From: a bacterium | Lineage (GTDB): Bacteria > Chlamydiota > Chlamydiia > Chlamydiales > SM23-39 | Direction of reading: 5' to 3' | Length of the DNA stretch: 60,169 bases | Assembly (NCBI GenBank): GCA_021811265.1 | Contig: JAJZPH010000006.1 | Span: 1-60,169, forward strand | Part shown: in pieces, positions 7,760 to 15,914 of the stretch | Position numbering within the stretch: the first letter of the stretch is position 1 | Layout of the letters: the number at the start of each line of letters is the position of its first letter | The notes under the pieces: generated by a model | The model's database searches: none | What the model was told of the DNA's origin: nothing | The model's input: only the letters and a program-made list of their open reading frames with translations | Program-made: the position numbers and the translations under genes

Positions 7760-9623
7760 GAAAGGCTCTTTGAAATCTTTTGTCTACTTCCTTTTTTATC
7801 TCTTTTCTCGACGAGAGATCGATCGCATCTTTACGATCGGAAAGAAGAAGAAATTCTAACTTGGCCGGTTCGAATAGGGCATTTTGTGATTGGAAGCGCA
7901 CGAGAAGTTTTTTTTCTCCATCATGAAGAAAGAATTCGTAAGGAGGTCTGCTCCCATTGAATCTGGCAGACAGCGCAAACTGCTGTTTATTGGGATCAAA
8001 GATGGATTGTCCGTCAAACTGATTGTGGGTAGGGAGTATTTTAAAAAGATAGTGGAAGAGAGTGGGCAGAATATCGACGTGAGAAATGAGCCTTTGATTC
8101 TGCAGAGGTATCGCATTTTTTCGCGTATTTCCCAGTTTGAAATACAAAGGAACGTTTGTTTGTTCATGAGAAAGGACAGAGGCATGGAAGAGATGTCCAT
8201 GTTCGAAAAACTCTTCTCCATGATCTGCAGTGACAATAATGACGGCGTTTTCGTAGAGTTTTTGCTCTTTTAGCGTTTTGATAAATTCTCCAAAAAGATC
8301 GTCGATCCAGTGGATTGCATTGCGATAGCGATTTTTGATGCTTTCCAGGCGAACATTTGATGGACAAGGAGAAAAGCAGGACAACCTGCCCGACAGCGGG
8401 AGAAAGAGAGATCGTGTATCGGGCCAGCTGTAGGGGAAGTGGGAAGAGTCGAGGAAGGTGATGAAGCAGTTTTTTTCCCTGTTTTCGCTCTGTTTTACGT
8501 CATTGCACAAGGATTGCATGGCATCTCGGTCGCATTGACACAAAGGCGAGGAAGGTAAGTGGGAAAAAAAGTGGGGAGAGTGAATCAGAGAGGTATCTTT
8601 TCCAAAAAGAAGCTCTTTCATGCCGTAAAAAGCAAGTTCGGCAGCGGAGTAGAGATGAGTATGATAGCCTGTTTGTTGTAAAAGATAGGGAAAAGACCTT
8701 TGAGAGCCCAGGACATCTTTTTTGTATTTTTTCCAATAAAAAGGATATTTTCCATAAAGAATGGAAAACCATGAAAGGTGGGTAGAGTTGGAGCCCGAAA
8801 GCGCCAGGTCAAAGGATAGCTCTTCTTTCTTGAAAAGAAAGCGCTTGGGAGTATTTTCTTCGGTAATAAAATCTTCTCTCAAGCTTTCGATGATGAAGAG
8901 ATAGACATTGGCTTTTTCTTTCAACAGTGGATACGAAGAGGAAGAAAAGTCTGAGCGTAAGCATCCCTTGAAGGAAAGCCTCCAAGATGTGGGTTGAAAA
9001 ATGGTGGTTTTCCAAGGAAGAGATTTTTGCATGGGCTGGAAGAGGTTAGCATGAATGGTCCATGCATGTGCAGTGTTCCATAAGAGAAGGGAAAGTGGCA
9101 GCAGGAGAAGGAGGAGAAAAAATGATTGGTGCGCAATGAGTAGCGGCTTTTTGTCTGCTAAAAAAGCACATCCTTTGAAAAAAAGTATGCCAAGGAGCGG
9201 CAGAGCAAAAATACACCCACCAATGAGAAGCCAGGTAGTAAGGGAGATATTTGCGGCTTTGAGAAGTTCTAGAAAAGAAGAAAATGTTTCAAAGCGTATA
9301 AAATTAATTCCTTCAAAAATGCTCAAATCCATCATTCGGGTCAAAAAAAAGTCGACGATTTGTGTGGTCAAAAGAAGAACCAAAACCCCTAGATAGGTAA
9401 AGAAGAGCGCGCGGGGTAGGTGCTTTTCAAAAAAATGGGTAAGATAAACTATGCAGCTGATTTCGGTAAGCGATTGGAGTAGTGCATTGATCAGGAAAAA
9501 GGCTTTTGTTTCGCAAAAGGGATGGTCGACAAGAAGGATATTAACGGAGCTGGAAACAAGAAGAAAAAGAAAAACAGGAGCAAAAAAAAGATAGTTGATT
9601 GAAATCTTGTACTTCAGATTCAT
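7734..9623 (-). CDS. Membrane-anchored sulfatase/phosphoethanolamine-transferase-fold protein, paralog 2
   Basis: The 629-residue protein has the same plan as the gene at 1965-3809: about five N-terminal helices (residues 10-185), then a periplasmic sulfatase-fold domain with 'NVYLFIIESLRED' near 239, 'SGSNSTHLSWFSILYG' around the expected Ser/Thr nucleophile, and 'TADHGEEFFEHGHLFH' near 467. Here the histidine after the Glu-rich metal site (EHGHLFH) is better preserved than in paralog 1 (EEEALFHG). It may modify lipid A or another envelope glycolipid, or act as a YejM/PbgA-like protein; the sequence does not decide. ATG 9623 is preceded by GGAG and starts the first membrane helix. The frame reaches back to 9746, but only through a palindromic repeat. 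Confidence 0.82.
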   Translation of the reverse strand: MNLKYKISINYLFFAPVFLFLLVSSSVNILLVDHPFCETKAFFLINALLQSLTEISCIVYLTHFFEKHLPRALFFTYLGVLVLLLTTQIVDFFLTRMMDLSIFEGINFIRFETFSSFLELLKAANISLTTWLLIGGCIFALPLLGILFFKGCAFLADKKPLLIAHQSFFLLLLLLPLSLLLWNTAHAWTIHANLFQPMQKSLPWKTTIFQPTSWRLSFKGCLRSDFSSSSYPLLKEKANVYLFIIESLREDFITEENTPKRFLFKKEELSFDLALSGSNSTHLSWFSILYGKYPFYWKKYKKDVLGSQRSFPYLLQQTGYHTHLYSAAELAFYGMKELLFGKDTSLIHSPHFFSHLPSSPLCQCDRDAMQSLCNDVKQSENREKNCFITFLDSSHFPYSWPDTRSLFLPLSGRLSCFSPCPSNVRLESIKNRYRNAIHWIDDLFGEFIKTLKEQKLYENAVIIVTADHGEEFFEHGHLFHASVLSHEQTNVPLYFKLGNTRKNAIPLQNQRLISHVDILPTLFHYLFKILPTHNQFDGQSIFDPNKQQFALSARFNGSRPPYEFFLHDGEKKLLVRFQSQNALFEPAKLEFLLLSDRKDAIDLSSRKEIKKEVDKRFQRAFQKIFPSVL

Positions 9624-9656
9624 GAAAAAGCTCCGAACACAGCCCTCTTTTTTCTT

Positions 9657-9728
9657 TATACACAAAGAAGTTGGAAAATCAGTTTTTGGCGTGCTCCAGA
9701 AACCGATTTTCCAACTTCTTTGTGTATA
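9657..9728. repeat. Palindromic repeat, copy 5 (72 bp, minimal form)
   Basis: The arms are TATACACAAAGAAGTTGG and CCAACTTCTTTGTGTATA. Other copies have GAACTTGG/CCAAGTTC here, so both arms have changed in a compensating way. The loop is the reverse complement of that in copy 6. Confidence 0.92.
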
Positions 9729-9845
9729 ATTGCTTAAAAAAAACATGTCAAGATATCCGCTTCTTTTGTGGAAGTGTTTTTATGCCCAAATTTTAGGAAA
9801 ATGATTTAAGATCTTTGTCGATGAGTAAAGGGTGGGAGGGAAAAG

Positions 9846-10532
9846 ATGCAATGGATTTATGAGTTTCAACTGTTTCTCTTTGATTTCGATGGACTTCTTG
9901 TAAACACAGAAATTATTCAATTTCAAGCATATAAAGAAATGTGTCGGAGAAGGGGGTATGATTTACCCTGGTCCTTTGTCAACTACTGTTCTTATGCGCA
10001 TTCTCCCAATGTGCATGCACTTTCTTACGCCATTTGGGATCTCTTTCCAAAGCTACAGCAAGAAGAGCCCAACTGGAGCGTTCTCTATGCGGAAAAAAAG
10101 CAGATTTACGAAGAGCTGCTTTCCCACTCCAGAATCGAACTCATGCCAGGTGTGGAAAAACTCTTAACTGCTCTCGAGAAGGCTAAAATGCCAAGGTGTG
10201 TGGTGACCAATTCTACGAAAATGCAGATAGAAATGATTCTGCATACAATTCCTGCCTTAAAGAAAATCCCCCATTGGATCACAAGAGAGGACTATCTAGA
10301 GCCAAAACCTAGCCCAGAAGGATATCTTCGCGCGATCACTCTTTATGGGAAAAAGGGGGATCGCATCATTGGATTTGAGGATACGCCCAGAGGAATTGCA
10401 GCGTTGGCACAGACGCCAGCAACCATTGTTATGATTTCTCCTATTCCTCCGGAAATAGAAGGAACTTTTCCCAAAGAGATCTTCCATTATCCCTCTTTTG
10501 AGGATATTCCCGATGATCACTTGGGCGCTTGA
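9846..10532 (+). CDS. HAD-superfamily phosphatase
   Basis: A 228-residue haloacid dehalogenase-like hydrolase, probably dephosphorylating a small phosphometabolite in the cytoplasm. Motif I is 'LFDFDGLLVNTE' with the nucleophilic Asp near residue 14. A helical cap follows (residues 20-90). Motif II is 'VVTNST', the motif III lysine lies in 'EPKPSPEGY', and motif IV is 'GFEDTPRG'. It resembles the phosphoglycolate phosphatase / beta-phosphoglucomutase subgroup; the substrate is not predictable. The ATG follows GGGAGGGAAAAG. Chlamydia carries a phosphatase gene of this type beside truA, so this is conserved order. Its 3' end overlaps truA by 16 bp, tail to tail. Confidence 0.88.
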   Translation: MQWIYEFQLFLFDFDGLLVNTEIIQFQAYKEMCRRRGYDLPWSFVNYCSYAHSPNVHALSYAIWDLFPKLQQEEPNWSVLYAEKKQIYEELLSHSRIELMPGVEKLLTALEKAKMPRCVVTNSTKMQIEMILHTIPALKKIPHWITREDYLEPKPSPEGYLRAITLYGKKGDRIIGFEDTPRGIAALAQTPATIVMISPIPPEIEGTFPKEIFHYPSFEDIPDDHLGA

Positions 10533-11296
10533 GTTGCTCCATAATGCACCTTTACTAGGAAGAGGCCCTTAGCAGGAGCGGCGCCGGGCGCACGCCTTCG
10601 GTCTTTGGCGGCAAAGAGAGGAGAAATAGCTTCGATCTTCATTTTTTTGGTTGCGATTTCGAGAAGAGTGCCCACGATATTACGGACCATCTTGTAGAGA
10701 AATCCATTGCCTTCGAATTCGAGACGCAGGCCGTTTTCTTCCTCAACGACGTCGAGCCTTTGGATGGTGCGCGTGGCATTTTTTGCGGCGGCTCCTGTTT
10801 TTGCGTTATTTGCAAAAGAAGAAAAATCATGGGTTCCGATAAAACCAAGGGCAGCTTGTTTGAGAAGGGAAAGGTCCAATGGGTAGGGAATGTGCAGGGA
10901 GTAGAGCCTTAAAAAAGGGTTGTGCACAGCGCTAAGATGCAAATGATAATGATAGATTTTCCCCGTAGCAGAATAGCGGGCATGAAAACTGCTATCCACC
11001 TCTTCGAGAAGATGGATGCGAATATCTTTGGGAAGAAGAGAGTTGAGACTGTGGCGTAATTTGCTCACCTCAAAAGCCACGTGCGTGGAAAAATGAGCAA
11101 TCTGAGCAAGAGCATGCACTCCAGCATCTGTCCTTCCAGAGCCAATGAGAGAAACCTTTTCTCTAAGAACGGTCGCTAAAGCTTTTTGAATCAGCGATTG
11201 GATCGAGATAACCTTGTCGGTCTGCGTTTGCCATCCCGAATAGTTGGTTCCGTCGTAGCCGATCGTGAGCTTATATTTTTTTTTCTTTTTGTTCAT
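10517..11296 (-). CDS. truA: tRNA pseudouridine(38-40) synthase
   Basis: TruA converts uridines 38-40 of the tRNA anticodon stem-loop to pseudouridine. At 259 residues it has the usual length. Clear signatures are the N-terminal 'LTIGYDGTNYSGWQ', the catalytic Asp in 'GRTDAGVHA' near residue 57, and 'FLYKMVRNIVGTLLEI' near 199. The gene starts inside the 3' end of ispD with a 26-bp overlap, so the two are probably cotranscribed and translationally coupled. Confidence 0.96.
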   Translation of the reverse strand: MNKKKKKYKLTIGYDGTNYSGWQTQTDKVISIQSLIQKALATVLREKVSLIGSGRTDAGVHALAQIAHFSTHVAFEVSKLRHSLNSLLPKDIRIHLLEEVDSSFHARYSATGKIYHYHLHLSAVHNPFLRLYSLHIPYPLDLSLLKQAALGFIGTHDFSSFANNAKTGAAAKNATRTIQRLDVVEEENGLRLEFEGNGFLYKMVRNIVGTLLEIATKKMKIEAISPLFAAKDRRRAPGAAPAKGLFLVKVHYGATQAPK

Positions 11297-11966
11297 ATAT
11301 TTGTTCTGCGAAAAAAAGGTCCATGGGATAGGTGATTTTGATGTTATGGTGATACCCCATCACAACTCTGACTTTTTGTTGCATCAGCTCAACGAGAGAT
11401 ACATCGTCGGTAACCAAAGAGTGGTTTTTTTTAGCCAAGGAGAGAGCTTCTTTTAAAAGTGGGGTTTTGATGGCCTGCGGAGTCTGGATCTCCCAAAGAT
11501 TGTCTCTTTGCAAAGTTTGCACAACCTCTTTTTCTGCAGTGCATTCTTTGATGGTGCTTGTGACGGGCAAGCCCAGTGTGGCGGCTCCCATCTCTTGTGC
11601 AACTTGGATAAGTTCTACAAGAGCTTTTTCTTCGATAAAAGGGCGCACGGCATCATGGATGATCGTCAGTGTGGAACCACTAAAGAGTTTTTCCATGCCG
11701 CGAGCAAGAGATTCTTGCCTCATTTCTCCTGGGTCTGCAAAAGAGATCTGCTTTTTTTTGTCGGAAGAAAAAAGAGAGCGATACTCTTCTGGGCAGACGA
11801 GGATCATTTCGTCAATGAAAGAAAAATGGAGAAATGCATCGAAGCTGTGCAGCATGAGAGGTTTTCCTTTGAGGGCAAGGAATTGCTTAGGGAAACTCTT
11901 TCCCATGCGTTTTCCTAGGCCTCCTCCAAGCAGGATGAGGGAAATGAAGGGTCTTTTGTCTGTCAT
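11271..11966 (-). CDS. ispD: 2-C-methyl-D-erythritol 4-phosphate cytidylyltransferase
   Basis: IspD couples CTP with methylerythritol phosphate in the MEP isoprenoid pathway; ispE of the same pathway lies at 56.9 kb. The 231-residue sequence opens with the nucleotide-binding loop 'LLGGGLGKRMGKSFPKQF' and contains 'IIHDAVRPF' and 'TLGLPVTSTIKE', all typical. Length is normal. It is the first gene of a probable ispD-truA pair, upstream of which lies the strong bidirectional hairpin that separates it from the SWIB gene. Confidence 0.95.
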   Translation of the reverse strand: MTDKRPFISLILLGGGLGKRMGKSFPKQFLALKGKPLMLHSFDAFLHFSFIDEMILVCPEEYRSLFSSDKKKQISFADPGEMRQESLARGMEKLFSGSTLTIIHDAVRPFIEEKALVELIQVAQEMGAATLGLPVTSTIKECTAEKEVVQTLQRDNLWEIQTPQAIKTPLLKEALSLAKKNHSLVTDDVSLVELMQQKVRVVMGYHHNIKITYPMDLFFAEQIYEQKEKKI

Positions 11967-12007
11967 GCGTTTTTAATAAAATTGATAGGCTACTATTGTA
12001 ATAAAGA

Positions 12008-12043
12008 AAAAACCCAAAAACAAGGTTTTGTTTTTGGGTTTTT
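12008..12043 (-). terminator. Intrinsic terminator after the SWIB gene (bidirectional shape)
   Basis: A perfect 15-bp stem (AAAAACCCAAAAACA / TGTTTTTGGGTTTTT) with a 6-base loop ends in a T run on the minus strand. It lies between the SWIB stop and the ispD start, so it most likely ends SWIB transcription. Confidence 0.8.
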
Positions 12044-12062
12044 GAAAAATATTTTTTCGATC

Positions 12063-12320
12063 TTATGAGAGGTGCTTATTAACTTTCTTTGTCATTTCAA
12101 ACATGTTAATGGAACTTTTTCCTCCAAAAACCTTGGCGAGCTTCTCATCAGGATTGATGTTGCGCTTGTTTTTCTTGTCTTGAAGGTTATTGTTTTTGAT
12201 ATATGCCCATAATTTTTTTGTAACTTCTGTTCGGGGCATAGGGCCTTTGCCAACGATTGCTGCCAACTCTTCGCTGACTTTCATTGGCTGCATGAATTTG
12301 GATTGCTTTTGTTTTATCAT
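12063..12320 (-). CDS. SWIB/MDM2-domain protein
   Basis: The 85-residue protein consists of a single SWIB domain: 'FMQPMKVSEELAAIVG', 'MPRTEVTKKLWAYIKNNNLQD', 'NINPDEKLAKVFGG' and 'INMFEMTKKVNKHL'. In eukaryotes this domain belongs to chromatin-remodelling complexes. Chlamydiae carry stand-alone or topoisomerase-fused versions that may act with chromosome condensation; the role here is inferred. AAAGGAG precedes ATG 12320. A perfect TATAAT at 12388-12393 on the minus strand gives a likely -10 box. Position between ispD and prfB matches the order remembered from Chlamydia. Confidence 0.92.
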   Translation of the reverse strand: MIKQKQSKFMQPMKVSEELAAIVGKGPMPRTEVTKKLWAYIKNNNLQDKKNKRNINPDEKLAKVFGGKSSINMFEMTKKVNKHLS

Positions 12321-12422
12321 GACTCATTCTCCTTTGAGGTCAAAGTAAATAAAATACGCTAATTTTCACTTTTATCGCTATGGGGGTATTATAGTCAAAG
12401 CAAAAGTTTGGAAAAAAATTCT

Positions 12423-12494
12423 TATACGCAAAGAACTTGGAAAATCGGCTTCTGGAGCACGCCAAAAACCGATTTTCCAAGTTCTTTGTGTATA
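12423..12494. repeat. Palindromic repeat, copy 6 (72 bp, minimal form)
   Basis: Arms TATACGCAAAGAACTTGG and CCAAGTTCTTTGTGTATA enclose the loop GGAGCACGCCAAAAACC. It lies 18 bp downstream of the small membrane-protein gene stop. Confidence 0.92.
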
Positions 12495-12512
12495 TATGCT
12501 TTTTTGAGAATC

Positions 12513-12896
12513 TCAATGAGGAGCTACAGGAGCAGCAGTGCCAACGTAAAAATAGGCTAGAGCTCCACAAATCAATAGTAAGGAGACAACAGCTCCGCAA
12601 CCAAATCCAAGAATGAACGGGTTATGCAGAGAGGCAAAGAAGGTGCTTATTGTAGAGGAGAGTTGGCTCCAAATCTTTGTAATAACTGCTACACAGTTTT
12701 GGCAGAGTGGGCAACCCCACTCATATATTTTTTGATAGTTAATGGCGAAAATCTGATCCAGCAGCGACTTCCAAATATTTTGTACGAAATGAGCAATCGC
12801 AATAGCTGTTTTTTGCGCAGCAGTTGCAAAATACACACACTTTTGCATTACGACTTGTCTTAGGGAATCACCCTCACAAGGTGTAGTATTGCGCAT
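12513..12896 (-). CDS. Small membrane protein of unknown function (127 residues)
   Basis: No family is recognised. TAGGAGATG precedes the ATG, so translation is plausible. The N-terminal 80 residues are amphipathic and contain four cysteines in the middle ('GCPLCQNC' near 61). One strong transmembrane helix follows near the C-terminus ('ILGFGCGAVVSLLLICGALAYFY', residues 95-117), then a short tail ending PVAPH. It may be an inclusion- or envelope-associated lineage-specific protein, but it lacks the paired hydrophobic lobe of classical Inc proteins. Confidence 0.6.
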   Translation of the reverse strand: MRNTTPCEGDSLRQVVMQKCVYFATAAQKTAIAIAHFVQNIWKSLLDQIFAINYQKIYEWGCPLCQNCVAVITKIWSQLSSTISTFFASLHNPFILGFGCGAVVSLLLICGALAYFYVGTAAPVAPH

Positions 12897-13065
12897 TCAA
12901 TGCATCTCCTAAAAGGAAAAAACCTTACATGCTTTTTCTCTTTTCGTAAAGAAAAAAATCGAAGAAGAAATGCAATGAAATAAATTGATAATTGTGTAAA
13001 ATTCATTTTCCTAAATAAAGGTTTTTTTTACTTTGTAGATACTCGCTGAAAGAAAGGAAAATAGA

Positions 13066-14152
13066 ATGAATGTGGAAAAAATAGCAGACATAGAGAAGAG
13101 ACTCGATCAAATGCGGAGGTTTCTTTGACCTGGCGTTGAAAGAGGCCGAGGTCAAGCGACTAGAAAAAAAGATGGAGGATCCCCACTTTTGGGAGGATTC
13201 TGCATCCGCACAAAAGTGTGTCACAGAGTGCAATGAACTCAAATCCTGGACACTACCTTTTCAAGAAGTTAGTACAAGATTTCTCCTTTTGAAGGAGATC
13301 TATCCCGAAGCAGAAGCGACAAAAGACCAAGCATTTCTGGAAGAGTTGCAGCAAGAGATGGACTTGATTGAGAAAAGGCTTGGCACCCTAGAGCTTCGCA
13401 AAATGCTTTCCAAAGAGATGGATCACAATAGCTGTTATTTGAGCATTAATGCCGGGGCTGGTGGCACGGAAGCCTGTGATTGGGCAGAAATGCTCGGAAG
13501 AATGTATCAACGCTATGCTGTAAGAAAGGGATGGAAGGTAGATATCATCGATCGCGTCGATGGCGAGGTTGCTGGAGTGAAGAACATCACATTCCGCTTT
13601 ACCGGAAATGATGCCTATGGTCTTTGCAAATCGGAAAAAGGAGTGCACCGTTTGGTGCGCATTTCTCCCTTTGATAGCAATGCCAAGCGGCACACGAGCT
13701 TTGCATCGGTCGACATAACTCCGATCATCGATGAAGAGATTGTAGTGGAGCTCAAACCAGAGGATCTGCGTATCGATACCTTCCGAGCCTCTGGTGCTGG
13801 AGGACAACATGTAAACCGTACCGATTCGGCGGTGCGCATTACTCACCTGCCCACGGGCATTGTGGTTTCTTCACAGAGCGAACGCAGTCAACTACAGAAT
13901 AAAGAAACCTGCATGAAAATGTTGCGCTCCAAGCTCTATGAAAAAGAGGTGTTGGAAAGAGAAGCTGCTCTTGAACAAATGGGTGGAGAAAAAAAAGAGA
14001 TTGCATGGGGGAGCCAGATTCGTAATTATGTATTTCAGCCCTATACATTAGTCAAAGATACGCGCACCAAATGCGAAACGGGCAACATTCAGGCGGTGAT
14101 GGATGGTGAGATCGATGATTTCGTGGCCGCCTTTTTGAAGGAATTTGGTTAA
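13066..14152 (+). CDS. prfB: Peptide chain release factor 2, with programmed +1 frameshift
   Basis: RF2 reads UGA and UAA stop codons and triggers peptide release. Translation starts at ATG 13066 and gives 20 codons ending C-U-U, then meets in-frame UGA 13126-13128. Shifting +1 continues in the long frame (D-L-A-L-K-E...) to 14152, total about 361 residues. The key GGQ motif ('GAGGQHVNRTDSAVRI') is near residue 245. This is the classical RF2 autoregulation: scarce RF2 favours the frameshift. The gene joins two GNAT genes directly, the stop TAA abutting the next ATG. Confidence 0.96.
13114..13129 (+). promoter_or_regulatory. prfB recoding site
   Basis: CGGAGGTTTCTTTGAC contains an internal Shine-Dalgarno-like AGG-GG element, the slippery CUU and the UGA-C stop context. 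This is the conserved RF2 frameshift cassette. Confidence 0.95.
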
Positions 14153-14653
14153 ATGGAAGAGAAAGTTTCTTTTGATATTCGCTATAGTCAGATGGAGGAT
14201 TTCCATCCACTGCATGCATGGTTGAGCGACCCTGCTACCCATATTTGGTTTCCCCCATCCATTCCGAGAGAAATTGAAGAGTTTGCCAAAAACTGGATTG
14301 GCTTTTCTCGCTTTCGTTCTAGCTTGACTGCAACTGCACAGGGTGTCCCCGTAGCTGTTGGAACTTTGTTTCTTTTGCCCTACAAAAAAGTGGCACACCA
14401 GTGCAGCTTTTATCTGGTCGTAGCACCCGAGATGCGACGCAAAGGGGTGGGGAGTTCTATGGTCAAAAATCTATTGAACTTGGCACAGAATTATTTCCAT
14501 TTCGAGAGCGTCTATGCAGATGTGTATGAAGGATGCCCGCTCCTTCCTTTGCTGGAGAAAAAATTTTCTTTTCAGCAGATTGATTATCAAGAGCGTTTTG
14601 TAAAAAATCCAACAGGGTACCTAGCAAGAATTATTGTAGAACATACTTTTTGA
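14153..14653 (+). CDS. GNAT-family N-acetyltransferase, copy 1
   Basis: A 166-residue acyl-CoA-dependent acetyltransferase fold. The acetyl-CoA-binding signature is 'VVAPEMRRKGVGSSMVKNLL' near residue 90. The N-terminal 'HAWLSDPATHIWFPP' resembles the paralog that follows. The substrate is unknown. The start codon follows the prfB stop with no gap, so translation is likely coupled. A GNAT gene beside prfB is part of the chlamydial core order. Confidence 0.85.
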   Translation: MEEKVSFDIRYSQMEDFHPLHAWLSDPATHIWFPPSIPREIEEFAKNWIGFSRFRSSLTATAQGVPVAVGTLFLLPYKKVAHQCSFYLVVAPEMRRKGVGSSMVKNLLNLAQNYFHFESVYADVYEGCPLLPLLEKKFSFQQIDYQERFVKNPTGYLARIIVEHTF

Positions 14654-14660
14654 AGGTTTT

Positions 14661-15149
14661 GTGGAAAAGTTGAAGACTCGTTTTAGTGTGGCAGAGGATA
14701 AAAAATATCTAGTGGAATGGATGAGCGATCCTGATGTTTTGCGCTGGTTCCCCATGAGCGATGCGCGCGAAATTGAGGATGCTGCATCGGTCTGTATTGG
14801 ATATGCACGGTTTCAGGCTGTCTTGACTGCAGTGTATGATGATATTCCCTGTGGTATTGCAAATCTTTATTTGCAGCCCTATCGTAAAATGGCCCATCAA
14901 TGCCTATTTGCTATTATTGTGGCAAAAGAACATCGAGGCAAGGGGGTCGGCACCATTCTTTTAACGGAGCTCATGAAATTGGCAAAAGAGAGATTTCAAC
15001 TGGAGATTCTCTGCCTTGAGGTGTATGAGGGAAATCCGGCAATTTCTCTCTATGACAGGCTAGGGTTTGTGACATGCGGCTTTCAAAGACATTTTACCAA
15101 AGAAAATGGCATGTATCGTGGTAAATATTTTAAGCAGAAAATTCTCTAG
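14661..15149 (+). CDS. GNAT-family N-acetyltransferase, copy 2
   Basis: This 162-residue paralog of the preceding gene has the cleaner acetyl-CoA loop, 'VAKEHRGKGVGTILLTELMK' near residue 86, and a typical C-terminal 'NPAISLYDRLGFV'. Both genes share 'W-x-S-D-P', the 'REIE' pair and 'PYRKMAHQC'. It begins with GTG, 7 bp after the first copy's stop, with GAAGG upstream. A tandem duplication is the simplest origin. No substrate is assigned. Confidence 0.86.
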   Translation: MEKLKTRFSVAEDKKYLVEWMSDPDVLRWFPMSDAREIEDAASVCIGYARFQAVLTAVYDDIPCGIANLYLQPYRKMAHQCLFAIIVAKEHRGKGVGTILLTELMKLAKERFQLEILCLEVYEGNPAISLYDRLGFVTCGFQRHFTKENGMYRGKYFKQKIL

Positions 15150-15163
15150 AATGAGGACATCTT

Positions 15164-15895
15164 ATGGCAGGTCATAGCAAATGGGCCAACATCAAACGGC
15201 GCAAAGAAAAGTCAGATCAGAAAAAGGGAAAGGAGTTTTCTCATATTGCAAAAGAGATTATTAGCGCAGTGAAGCAAGGGGGATCGGATCCCAAGTCGAA
15301 CGCTAAGCTCAGAATCGTCATCCAAAAGGCAAAGAGTGCCAATTTTCCAAATGAAAACATCGAACGCAACATCAAAAAAGCGGCAAGCCCCGACCAGAGC
15401 GATTTTAGTGAAGTTACCTATGAACTGTATGGCTACGGAGGCGTGGGGATCATTGTTGAGGCTTTGACGGATAATAAAAACCGCACCTCTTCTGAGATTC
15501 GCATCGCGACCAACAAATGCGGTGGCACGATAGCAACGCCCGGCTCGGTGAGCTATAACTTCGAACGTAAAGGAGTTCTTGAGGTGTTAAAAAAACATGC
15601 ATTGGAAGAGGAGCTCTTTTTACTGGCAAGCGACCATGGTGCTGAAGATTTTGAAACATTGGAAGATCGTTTTCTGATCACCACAACTGCCGAAAATCTT
15701 GGCAAACTAAAAGAGGTCATCGAAACAAATCAGATCATCTGCGATGGGGCAACCCTCGAGATGATTCCTAAAAACTTGGTAGAATGCTCCAAAGAAGACA
15801 TGGACGCAAACTTCAAACTCATCGAATGGCTTGAAAATCTAGAAGATGTCGATGAGGTCTATCACAATATGAAGATGGAAGAAATGTCCATCTGA
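15164..15895 (+). CDS. yebC: YebC/PmpR-type translation or transcription factor
   Basis: The 243-residue protein starts 'MAGHSKWANIKRRKEKSD', the hallmark of the YebC family, followed by 'NAKLRIVIQKAKSANFPNENI' and 'YGYGGVGIIVEALTDNKNRT'. Members act as DNA-binding regulators or, as shown more recently, help ribosomes through difficult sequences such as polyproline. Length matches the family (about 240-250). It closes a prfB-GNAT-GNAT-yebC run and converges on the M16 protease. Confidence 0.95.
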   Translation: MAGHSKWANIKRRKEKSDQKKGKEFSHIAKEIISAVKQGGSDPKSNAKLRIVIQKAKSANFPNENIERNIKKAASPDQSDFSEVTYELYGYGGVGIIVEALTDNKNRTSSEIRIATNKCGGTIATPGSVSYNFERKGVLEVLKKHALEEELFLLASDHGAEDFETLEDRFLITTTAENLGKLKEVIETNQIICDGATLEMIPKNLVECSKEDMDANFKLIEWLENLEDVDEVYHNMKMEEMSI

Positions 15896-15914
15896 CAGCT
15901 CTGGTTGATCCTGC

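Noticed and set aside
9624-9746. N-terminal extension of the second sulfatase gene
   Set aside because: It is translated palindromic repeat and precedes the first membrane helix.
11467-11976. Plus-strand frame of 169 codons opposite ispD
   Set aside because: It is the antisense shadow of a well-recognised ispD and its translation shows no family or Shine-Dalgarno.
13388-13846. Minus-strand frame of 152 codons inside prfB
   Set aside because: Antisense shadow of a confidently identified gene.
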